A DNA stretch of 64,000 nucleotides from Nocardia brasiliensis NBRC 14402 (GTDB lineage: Bacteria; Actinomycetota; Actinomycetes; Mycobacteriales; Mycobacteriaceae), in contig NZ_BAFT02000080.1 in the NCBI RefSeq assembly GCF_000308475.2, forward strand, positions 1-64,000, given 5' to 3'. Shown here in pieces: positions 33,630 to 43,300 of this stretch (positions are counted from its first letter, which is position 1; every line of letters starts with the position of its first letter). Below the pieces are notes generated by a model. The model was not told where the DNA came from. It was given only the letters and a program-made list of their open reading frames with translations, and did no database searches. The position numbers were made by a program, and so were the translations under genes.

Positions 33630-33893
33630 TCAGGACGCCGAAGAGCCCCGGCCAGCGGCTTCCGGATTCGCCACGCGGACGAAGGCGCCTGTGCCGGTAT
33701 CGATTCGATGTGGGCCACGGAGGGTTTGGGGGCTATTGCTCAGTGCAACCTTCAGGCCCTTCGGGTGGTGACCGGCTTCGGCGGCACTGGCCCGGGCGGC
33801 TTCGATCGCTTCGGCTTCGGGGATGTCTCGTCCGCCGGCGAAGACGACCGCGGTGTGCTGGGTCTCAGCAAAGTTTCCGCGAGACCATGATCC
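33630..33893 (-). pseudogene. Unidentified coding remnant upstream of xylA pseudogene
   Basis: A minus-strand frame of about 75 residues has a protein-like composition (IPEAEAIEAARASAAEAG; SNSPQTLRGPHRID) and a stop at 33630, but no plausible start, and its upstream part becomes non-sensical near 33890. It lies beside the xylA pseudogene on the same strand. I do not recognise the family; chance open sequence is the alternative. Confidence 0.3.
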
Positions 33894-34037
33894 GGTCCTG
33901 TCAGCGGACCCGTTCACCCCGAAAAGTAAATGATCATTCTGCTGTCGCAGAGCTCCTAACTGCATGTTCGCAGCAATTTGTGCGATATGACCGTGCGGCG
34001 TGGTTAACTCGACCGGCAGTGAGAAGGGGAGATCGGG

Positions 34038-35990
34038 ATGGAGCCGACGGGTGCGCAGCGAGCAGCGCTGCGGATGATTTGCGATACGTTTGTTCCCGGC
34101 GACGGTTCGACGCTGCCACCGGCGAGCGAGCTGGGGGCGGTGGACACCGTATTTCAGCTGTTGCGGCGCAGTCCGCGGGAGGCGGATCGTAAGCAGCTGG
34201 CGATGTTGCTTGGGTGGTGGGATTCTCGGCTGACCGGGTTGCTGCTCGGTGCGGGGCCGCGACGGTTTTCCACGCTGTCGCAACAGGAACGGGAAGAGGC
34301 CCTGCTGCGGCTCGGTGATTCCCGGCTGGGGCCGGTTCGTGCGATCTTCCAAGCGCTCAAACAGGCTGCGCTGCTCGCCTACAACGTGACGCCCGGCCCG
34401 ACGGGCACCAATCCGCTGTGGCGGGAGATCGGCTACCCCGCACCGCGCGGACCGCTCGGCACCGCCCCGCAACCCGCGCTCACGCCCCTGCGATACACCG
34501 AAAACACCACGCTTACCTGCGATGTCGTCATCGTCGGCTCGGGCGCGGGCGGCGGCACCGCGGCAGCCGTGCTCGCTGCATCAGGTCTCGACGTGATCGT
34601 GCTGGAGCGCGGAAACTATTACGACGACCGGGATTTCGGCGCGGGCGAACTCGCCGCCCTGGAACAGCTCTACGCGCCCGGCGCCAGTTCCGTGGAGGGG
34701 CAGATCACCCTGGTCGCAGGCACCTGCCTGGGTGGCGGCACGGTGGTCAACTGGAGCACCTCACTGCCCACTCCCGATGCCGTCCGCGCGGAATGGGCCG
34801 CGCTCGGCGCAAAGCAGTTCGCCGAGAACGAGTTCGACCAAGCGCTGAAGGTAGTGGGCGAACGACTGGCCGTCACCGACACCCGTTCTCCGCTCTCGGC
34901 CCGCGACGGCGTGCTGGAACGCGGCGCACAGGCGCTCGGCTGGGAAGTGGGCACCTTGCCGCGCAACGTGACCGACGCCTGCGACGCCGGAAAAGAATGC
35001 GGTTCCTGCGGTTACGGCTGCCGCATCGGCGCCAAACAGTCCGTCACCAAGACCTGGCTCGCCGACGCGGCCGCGGCCGGTGCCCGTCTGGTCGTCGACG
35101 CGAACGTGCGCCGCATCCACGTGACAAATGGTCGCGCCGAGGGTGTTTCGGCGCTCACCGAGTCCGGGACCCAGATCGAGGTGCGGGCCCGCGCCGTCGT
35201 CGTCGCCGCGGGCGCGGTACAGACGCCCGCGCTGCTGCGCCGATCCGGGTTGGGCAACGAGAACATCGGACGCCACCTGCGCCTGCATCCGGCCGCCGCG
35301 GTGTTCGGCGTGTTCGAGGAGGAACTGCGGGGCTGGGAAGGCGCGTTGCAAGGCCGAATCTGCGGTGAGCACGCGAATCTCGACGGCAAGGGCTATGGCG
35401 TCATCTACGAAACCGGGCCGGTGCATCCCGGCCTCGCCCTCGGCTTCATGGGTTGGCGCGGGTCGGACGCGCACCGTCGCACCCTGCTCGATTTCGCCCG
35501 CACCACCCCGATCGGCGTCATCACCCGCGACCGCGACTCGGGCACCGTCACCGTCGACAAGTCCGGCGAACCGATCGTCAACTATCGCCTCTCGGCCTAC
35601 GACGCCGCACACCTGCACACCGGCATCGAAGGCGCCGCGCGCATTCTCGAAGCAGCAGGCGCCCACCGCATCTTCTCTGGCCATCAGGCCGGCGTCGACT
35701 ACGAGCCCGGTAGCCGTGGCTCGCACGCCGAATTCGCCGCAGCCTGCCGTGCCGCGGGCTACGAGCCCGGGCGCTGCGCCATGGGCGCCCTGCACATCAT
35801 GGGCTCCGCCCGCATGGGCGGCTCCCCACAGCTCGCCGCCACCGATCCCGACGGCGCCACCTGGGACGTCCCCAACATCGTCGTAGCCGACGGCTCCTGC
35901 TTCCCCACCGCGTCCGGCGTCAACCCGATGATCTCCATCGAGGCCATCGCCTACATGAACGCGAAAAGGTTGGCCGCCAAGTTGACCTGA
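34038..35990 (+). CDS. GMC-type FAD oxidoreductase (long-chain alcohol oxidase-like)
   Basis: A 650-residue flavoprotein of the glucose-methanol-choline family. Residues 1-150 form a helical N-terminal extension typical of long-chain fatty alcohol oxidase (FAO)-like members. The FAD motif is DVVIVGSGAGGGTAAAVLA (near 160), the second GMC signature region is AGTCLGGGTVVNWSTSLPT, and the C-terminal catalytic area contains HIMGSARMGGSP with ASGVNPMISIEA. A cysteine cluster CGSCGYGC lies near residue 325. Start ATG 34038 with GGGAG-type site. Alcohol or sterol oxidation is likely; the substrate is unknown. It lies alone between pseudogenes and the toxin operon. Confidence 0.88.
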   Translation: MEPTGAQRAALRMICDTFVPGDGSTLPPASELGAVDTVFQLLRRSPREADRKQLAMLLGWWDSRLTGLLLGAGPRRFSTLSQQEREEALLRLGDSRLGPVRAIFQALKQAALLAYNVTPGPTGTNPLWREIGYPAPRGPLGTAPQPALTPLRYTENTTLTCDVVIVGSGAGGGTAAAVLAASGLDVIVLERGNYYDDRDFGAGELAALEQLYAPGASSVEGQITLVAGTCLGGGTVVNWSTSLPTPDAVRAEWAALGAKQFAENEFDQALKVVGERLAVTDTRSPLSARDGVLERGAQALGWEVGTLPRNVTDACDAGKECGSCGYGCRIGAKQSVTKTWLADAAAAGARLVVDANVRRIHVTNGRAEGVSALTESGTQIEVRARAVVVAAGAVQTPALLRRSGLGNENIGRHLRLHPAAAVFGVFEEELRGWEGALQGRICGEHANLDGKGYGVIYETGPVHPGLALGFMGWRGSDAHRRTLLDFARTTPIGVITRDRDSGTVTVDKSGEPIVNYRLSAYDAAHLHTGIEGAARILEAAGAHRIFSGHQAGVDYEPGSRGSHAEFAAACRAAGYEPGRCAMGALHIMGSARMGGSPQLAATDPDGATWDVPNIVVADGSCFPTASGVNPMISIEAIAYMNAKRLAAKLT

Positions 35991-36354
35991 GCTGCCACGC
36001 CGGCGGTCGACACCTCTCGTACCGATCCGCCAGCTTCTGCTCGACCACGCTCGGCGGATAGTCGCGCCGAGTGCACCCGCGAATGGTGATGTGCAGCGGC
36101 CCAGGCCTGTTCGGCCGACGCGTTCTCGACCCTCAACGGCCGCGATGCCCCCAGTTCCACCGGCACGGGTAGACGCCCAAGATTTGCCATTGACGCCGTC
36201 GACAGATCTTGCGGCGCAGGTGAAATAGTTCGTACCGGTGAAAGTAGGGGCACTTCAGCAACTTTGTAGCGGCCCTGGCTCGTCACAGGATGTGCGTACA
36301 CTCTGTTGAACTCGTTCAGCGGGCAATGCATAATCACTGGGGAGGGTTCGGGGG
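35991..36354. other. Intergenic region before the toxin operon
   Basis: In these 364 bases I see no convincing gene, repeat or operator. The frame open on the minus strand here has no family similarity. The right end must hold the promoter of the toxin operon; a possible -10 (TACACT at 36297-36302) is the only hint, and there is no clear -35 partner. Confidence 0.4.
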
Positions 36355-36741
36355 ATGTCCGACGTCGACGGCCGGGGAATTCTGCGCGGTGAGATCGCCG
36401 CATTCTATGCCGGTTTCGGTCAGGCCGAAGCCCTGCAGGCCGCGTTTCGGCAGGCAGCGCTGTTCGTACCGGTGACCGATGACGAGCGCGTCTGCACCTC
36501 GCAGGTGGGTGGTGTCGATTGGTTGTGTGCGTTCACCAGCATCGAGGAATACGCCCGGTATATGACGGCGCGAGGCTATCTGGCCGAAGACGGTATCGAG
36601 GCCGACCGGGAGTACCGGTACCACACCCTCGCGGGTTGGCGACTGCTCGACTACGCCGAATCGTGCAAGCAACCCACCGGCATCGCAGTAGACATCGTCG
36701 GGTCGACCCCGATGGCATTTCCACCCGAAGTAACCGAGTAA
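36355..36741 (+). CDS. SseB-like, type VII secretion-associated protein
   Basis: A 128-residue soluble protein. It resembles small actinobacterial proteins annotated as SseB-family or type VII secretion-associated: an N-terminal helix (REIAAFYAGFG-like), a central TSQVGGVDWLCAFTSIEEYARY, and a C-terminal PTGIAVDIVGSTPMAFPP. Those proteins are usually encoded next to WXG proteins and large toxins, as here. It is the first gene of the operon, 21 bp before the WXG-like gene, with a GGGGAGGG-rich ribosome site before ATG 36355. A chaperone or adaptor role is inference. Confidence 0.7.
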   Translation: MSDVDGRGILRGEIAAFYAGFGQAEALQAAFRQAALFVPVTDDERVCTSQVGGVDWLCAFTSIEEYARYMTARGYLAEDGIEADREYRYHTLAGWRLLDYAESCKQPTGIAVDIVGSTPMAFPPEVTE

Positions 36742-36762
36742 CACACGAATCGAGGGGGCAGC

Positions 36763-37383
36763 GTGACCCAGCAGGTAAAGGTCGATCCTGTGGTGCTGCA
36801 GCAGGCCGCGAAAGGCATTCAATCCACCATCGGTGAACTGTCGAACATGGGCATCGGCGAAACCGGCAACATGGGCCGCGGTTTCGCGCTGCTCACCCTG
36901 TCGACGATGGAGGCGGGCAAGCACACCGTGCAGAAGACATTCGAGGAGTTCACCGAGCGCTGGTCGTGGGGCGTCCGGGCACTGGTGCAGGCGGGCAACT
37001 CGATCGCCAAGACGCTCGGTTTGGCGGCCGGGCGCTACCACGAGATGGACGAGAAGGCCGAAGGCATGCTCAAGAAGATGTGGACCCACCTGGCGGGCAA
37101 TCCACATCTCACCGATGAGCAGATCACCGCCCGTTCCTGGGGAGACACGTTCTCCGACAACGCCTTCAACCACATTCGCAATGCGGACTACAGCATGCAG
37201 TCGTTCGATAAGGCGAACCAGAAGATCATGACGAATTTCAAAGTGATCGAAGCGGTCGCCCCGCAGGCGATCGCGAATGTGTCCCCGGTGAGCGGCAGCC
37301 TGCTCTCCGGTCAGACACCCGGGTGGGACACCGGCGCCTCGAAGAAGGCCGCTGAAATCATGAAACAGTCCGAGGGGCAATAG
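36763..37383 (+). CDS. WXG100/EspC-like helical protein
   Basis: A 206-residue, mostly helical protein with a GTG start behind GAGGGGG. The first 110 residues look like a WXG-family helical hairpin (VDPVVLQQAAKGIQS; then FTERWSWGVRALVQAGNSIA), a form used by type VII secretion partners; the tail is longer than in a canonical 100-residue WXG protein. No signal peptide is visible, as expected for T7SS substrates. It lies 2 bp before the toxin gene, so it may be the secretion partner of that toxin. Confidence 0.72.
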   Translation: MTQQVKVDPVVLQQAAKGIQSTIGELSNMGIGETGNMGRGFALLTLSTMEAGKHTVQKTFEEFTERWSWGVRALVQAGNSIAKTLGLAAGRYHEMDEKAEGMLKKMWTHLAGNPHLTDEQITARSWGDTFSDNAFNHIRNADYSMQSFDKANQKIMTNFKVIEAVAPQAIANVSPVSGSLLSGQTPGWDTGASKKAAEIMKQSEGQ

Positions 37384-37385
37384 GC

Positions 37386-40300
37386 TTGGGATTCTGGGAC
37401 GTTGTCAACGATATCGGCGAAGCGATCGAGGACGGTGTCGAAGCGGTCGTCGAGGGCGTCGGACAGGTCGCCGACGACGCGCTGGACCTGCTCTCCGATG
37501 GCGCGAAAGCGATCGGCCTCGACGGCATCGCCGAGGGCTTGGACGACCTCGGCGACAACATCGCCTCCGGCACCGGCGGTGACGTCGAGGAGGAAGAGCT
37601 CGGCGCGACCGAGGATCCGAAAGAGCTGATCCGCGGCGAGCCGACCGAGATCAGCTCTACCGCACAGACCTTGCAGAAGATGGCCACCGCCATCGATTCG
37701 ACCGGGCAGGCGCTCAAACAGATCGATGCCGCCGAATGGGTCGGCGAAGGCGCGGACGCGTTCAACGCGGTCTACGACAAGCAGCCGAAACTGTGGTTCG
37801 ACTGCGCCGACGCCTTCACCTCGGCAGCCAAGGCGATGGAAGCCTGGCACAACGAGGTGAAGACCGGGCAGGGCAAGGCCGCCGACGCCATCGACAAATG
37901 GAAGGCCGCCGACGCGGAGGAACGCAGGCAGAAGAACTGGTGGAACTCGCTCACCGGCGAACAGCAGGCGCAGACCACGCTCGTCGACACCTGGACCTCG
38001 ATGCGCAACGAAGCGCGAGAGATCCTGCGCGGAGCGCGAACTCAGCGTGACAACGGCGCCTCCATCGCAGTGGGCGCGTTCAGCGCCGCCACCGACAAGG
38101 CACCGAAGGAACCGCCTTTCACCGACCGCTGGATCGCCAATATCTCGGATTTGGGTGGCGTTCTCGAACACGGGGCGTTGAACTTCACCTCCGGGCTGCT
38201 CACCAGCTTCACCGGACTCGTACAGTTCGTGCGCCAGGTCAACCCGACCGATATCTACAACATGACCCACCCCGCCGAATACGCGGCGGGCCTCTCCGAC
38301 CTCGCGACGGGGCTGGTTGTCGCAGTGGCGGATCCGGGCGCGACGGTCTCGGCGATACTGTCCGACGCCAGGAAGAATCCGTTCGAATTCATGGGTGCGC
38401 TGACCGGTGACGCGCTGCTCACCGCCGCCACCGGCGGTGGCGGTAGTGCCAAGGTCGCGGTCAGTGCGCTGCGGAAGATGAAGGACGCGGGCCGACTCGC
38501 CCGTGTCGCTGATGATGTCGGCGATGTCGGACGGCACCTGCCCAATTCGCCGCACACCCTGAGCGGCACGCCGTCGCACATGTCGATGGAGACCTCGCAG
38601 CACCCCGCGCCCACCCGCGTGGACAACGCGCATACGCCCACCAACACGAACCCGGTGCAGGCGAACAGCCGTCCTGAGGCTCCCGCTCCGAAGCACGAAA
38701 ATGTCGGCGGTACACATCATTCAGCGTCCGACCCACCGCATCGACCGGAGCCCGCGGCATCGGGCCCGACACATCGCGCGCCCGATCCAGCACCCACTCG
38801 ACACACCGATCCGGATCCGGCACCCAGCTCGCATGCCGACCCCTCCCCTACTTCGCATACCGACCCCTCGCCCACACCGAACCAGCACGCGGATCCCAGC
38901 CCCGACCGGTCGACGGTCACCCACCGCGATCCCGATCCCGCACCGTCGCCGCACACGAACGCGGACCCGACTCCGACCGCGCGCCCGGACGGGGATCCAC
39001 CGCCGCATCGCACCGACCCCCGGCCAGAAGCGTTGCGCCCCACGACCCACGCTGACACCCCGCCGACCGTGCACGTCGATCCCGAACGCGCACCCCACTC
39101 CCGCACCGACGTCGACTCTCCCTCACCGCACGCCGATTCCGATGCGCCGCAAGCGCACCCCGAGACACGATCCCCGCACACCGACGCCGCGCCGAACACC
39201 CACGCGAGCCCCGACACCACACGAACGCCGCACAACGACACCGCACCGGGCGTGAACTCCGACGCCACACCCGACACGCGCGCGAGCCTTGACTCCACGC
39301 GGTCACCTCAGACGAGCTCCGAAGCGTCCCCCGACACGCGCGCGAACCCCGACTACCAGCGGTCACCCCAAGCGAATTCCGAAGCGGCACCGCATGTTCG
39401 CACCGATCCGGGCCACACTTCGACCACAAACCCGGACGACGGACCGCCCGCACGCTCCGATACCGGGGCCACGCCGACACATCAGGCCGACCCGACGTCG
39501 GTCCGCCCGCACACGCCCGACCCGCAGCCGGGCCCCGCGCGCCAACCCGATCCCGCACCCGTCTGGCAGACCAGTCCGTGGTCACATCCCGACCCGCCGG
39601 CACCGTACACCCGCCCGGATCCCGCCCCTGGTGTCCGCGCGCAACCAGACCCCACGCGCGCATACTCCGATCTCACCCCCTCGTCACGCCCAGAACCCGG
39701 TACTCGCACCCAACCGGATCGAACGCCTGCCGCACGCGCGCAGCCGGACCCCGCCACGCGTCCGTACGCCGATCCGAAACCGGTCGCCCGCCCGCACCGT
39801 GACCCCACTCCCACCGGCCGGGCCGAGCCGCGCCCGTCCCCGACCACCCGTCCCGCTCCCGACCATGCCCCGCAGCGCGCACACGCTGAACCGACGGCCC
39901 GCCCCCACTCGGAAACACCGTCCCGGCACGCCGATTCCCACGACACGAACAGGCCTACGCCGCATCAGGATCCACATCGCTCCCCGGACAGCACCGACCG
40001 CCACGATCGCCCACGTGGTCCCGAAGACGCACCACGCGATCGGCGTCCCGACCTGGATCACCCGCGCGACCGCCACCCCGACCGCGAACCAACCCGTGAC
40101 CGCGAGCACGACCTCGACGACAAACCGCGCGATCGCCACCCGAACGACCGCCCCCGCACCCACGACGACACACCGCGCGATCGCGACCACAACCACGACC
40201 GCCGGCACAGGCCGGACAATTCGCCGCACGACCGCGACCGCACCGACAATCGCGACCGCCCGCACGATTCCGAGACCACACCGCGGGACCGGCACCCCGA

Positions 40301-43300
40301 CCGCGACCATGAACGCACCCGGGACCGCGAACACGGCAACGACCGCCCCCGCGACCACGACGAGACACCGCGCGATCGCCATACCGACCGCATGGACACC
40401 CACGACCGTCCTCACGACCCTGACGCCGATCACCCCGCCCGGGAGCGCGCCGAGGCCGATCGGAATGCGCATGAGCACGCACGAGCGGCAGGCCCCGAGG
40501 CGGATCGGACACCCGCGCAGAAGACCTGTTCCACGGACCCGGTCGATATCAGCACCGGCGAATTCCTGCTTCCCGACACAGATCTCGACCTGCCCGGTGT
40601 GCTGCCGCTGACCTTGCAGCGGGCCCATCATTCAAATTTCGGGTTCGGCCGCTGGTTCGGCCCGTCGTGGTCCAGTACATTGGACGCGCGGATCGTGGTC
40701 GAGGACGCGGGCGTCACGTTCATCGGCGAGAACGCGATGATGCTCGCCTACCCGCATGCCGAGGTCGGCGTTCCGGTGCACCCGCTCACCGAAGGACAGC
40801 AGTGGTCGTTGACCCGCACCGAAGCGGGCGGGTACCGCGTCTGGGATCAACGAGCGGAGGTCCTCTGGCATTTCGCGCCGGAACTGGGTCTCGACGGCAT
40901 CGAGGCCAGATTCGGCAACTACGCGATCTCGGCGATCACCGACCGGCACCGCAACCGTATCCGCTTCCACTACGACGCCGACGGCGTGCCGGTCGAGGTC
41001 ACACACTCGGGCGGGTATCGGGTCCGGATCGATTCGGACGGTGCGCGGATCACCGGCCTGTCGCTGCTCTCCGACGATCCCGAGCTCGGCGAATCAGCCG
41101 CCCCGGTGCTGGAGTTCGCCTATGCCGGAACAGATTTGGCTGCGGTCACCGATGCCGACGGAGCCACCACCCGGTACAGCTACGACGCCGAGCACCGGAT
41201 GACCTCGTGGACCGACTCCAACGGCAACCAGATGGTGAACACCTACGACGAGTCCGGCCGCGTCGTCTTCCAGCGCGGCACCGCCGGAATATTGAACTGT
41301 GACTACGACTATCTGGAACTCCCCGACGGCACCGGCCGGCTCACCATGGTCACGGATTCTCTCGGTGCCACCACGTCGCACGGCTTCGACCGCGAACTGC
41401 AACTGCGTGATCTCGTCGACCCGATCGGCGGCCGCACGCACATCGACTACAACGCCGACCGCAGGCCGCTGACCGTCACCGGCCCGGACGGCGCGACAAC
41501 CCGCTACCACTACAACGGCGCGGGTGACTGCGCAAAAGTCGTTCGACCGGACGGGCATTCGACCGAGGTCGAATATCTCTGGCGCAACCGCCCGCTCACC
41601 ATCACCTCCCCCGACGGCTCGGTGACGCACCGGGAATGGTCCGAGCACGGCAATCTCTCGGCGGTGGTCGACGCCATGGGGAGCCGCACCGAATTCACCT
41701 ATCACCCCAACGGCGCACTGGCGTCCGTCGTCGAAGCCAACGGTGCCCGCACCACCTTTCAGGTAGATCAGGCGGGGCTGCTGACCCAGGTCACCGAGCC
41801 GCACGGCGCGGTGACGCATATCCGGCGCGACGCCGCAGGCCGTACCACCCACATCATCGATCCCCTCGGCGAGGTCACCCGCTTCGACTGGTCTGCCGCC
41901 GGAAAGCTGCTGCGCAGAACGGATCCCGACGGACGCAGCGAATCGTGGACCTACGACGGCGAGGGCAACATCCGCAGTCGCACCGATCGCGCCGGTGCGG
42001 TCACCCGGCTCGTGTACGGCGATTTCGACCTCCTGCGCTCCCGAACCGATCCGGACGGCTCGACCACTCGCTACACCTGGGACACCGAACGCCGCCTCGT
42101 CGCCGTACACAACCCGATCGGCCAGAGCTGGGCCTACGAATACGACAGTGCCGGAAGGCTGGTCGCCGAGACCGCGTACAGCGGCGCGACCACCCGATAC
42201 GCGTACGACCGCGCGGGGCGGGTCAGCGCGATCACCCCGGCAACCGGCGCGACTCGTCACCAGCACCACGACGTCCTCGGCCGCCTGACCGAGATTTCCG
42301 CGGGCGACGAGTGGATCCGCTACACCCACGACCCGGCAGGCCGCGTCCTGGCTGCGGTGAACGGCGTCGGCGCGGATCTCACCCATCGTCTCGAATTCGG
42401 TTACACCGCAATCGGTGCCGTTGTGTCCGAGAAACTCGACGCCAACCCGCCGATGCTCTTCGAACACGACAGGCGCGGCCACCGCACGCGCCGGACCACC
42501 CCTTCGGGCGCCGTCGCCACCTGGCACCACGATGTCACCGGCCGCCTGGACCATCTCAACGCCGACGACCACGACATCACCTTCGACTACGACCCGCTCG
42601 GGCGGCTGACCACCTGGCGGGTAGGCGAAGTGGCCGTCACGCGTGGCCTCACCGCCCTCGGCCGAGTGACGCACCAAGAGGTGACCGCCTTTCCGCCACG
42701 CTCCCTGTCACTGGAAGCCGGGCCGTCCGCTCGACCGGACCCGACGCGCCTTCGTCGCGACGAATTCGCCTATCGCCCAGACGGATACCTCCTTTCCCAC
42801 ACCATCGACCGTCCGCAGACCAACCCCTTGCGACGCGATTACCAACTCGACCCCGCCGGTCGGGTCACCACCGTTACGATCGATGGCGCGCCCACCGAGC
42901 GCTACACCTACGACGCACTCGACAACGTCACCAGCGCCACCGTGGCAGCACCGATAGCCGGGGGCGAACCTGGCTTTCCGCCCGACAACGGTCGTCGCGA
43001 GTACCGCGGCGCTCTCCTCGTCCGGGATGGCCGCACCCGGTACCACTACGATGCCGCCGGACGGCTGATTCGCAAAACCACGGTCCGGCTGTCCCGGAAA
43101 CCGGACGTATGGCACTACCGCTACAACGCTTTCGACCAATTGACCGACGCCTGGACGCCGGATCGCCAGTGGTGGCACTACACCTACGACGCCCTCGGCC
43201 GCCGCACCACCAAACAACACCTCGCTACCGACGGCACTGTCCTGGAGCGCGTCGACTATCTCTGGGACGGCACACATCTCATCGAGCAGTCCAGCGGTAC

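Noticed and set aside
32432..33718. Full-length sugar isomerase from the long minus-strand frame
   Set aside because: Both ends of that frame are unrelated sequence; the isomerase part is internally deleted and frameshifted.
38717..40631. Antisense and alternative-frame open stretches in the toxin linker, or a CRISPR-like array
   Set aside because: They follow from the repetitive coding linker; units are not regularly spaced and the toxin frame is uninterrupted.
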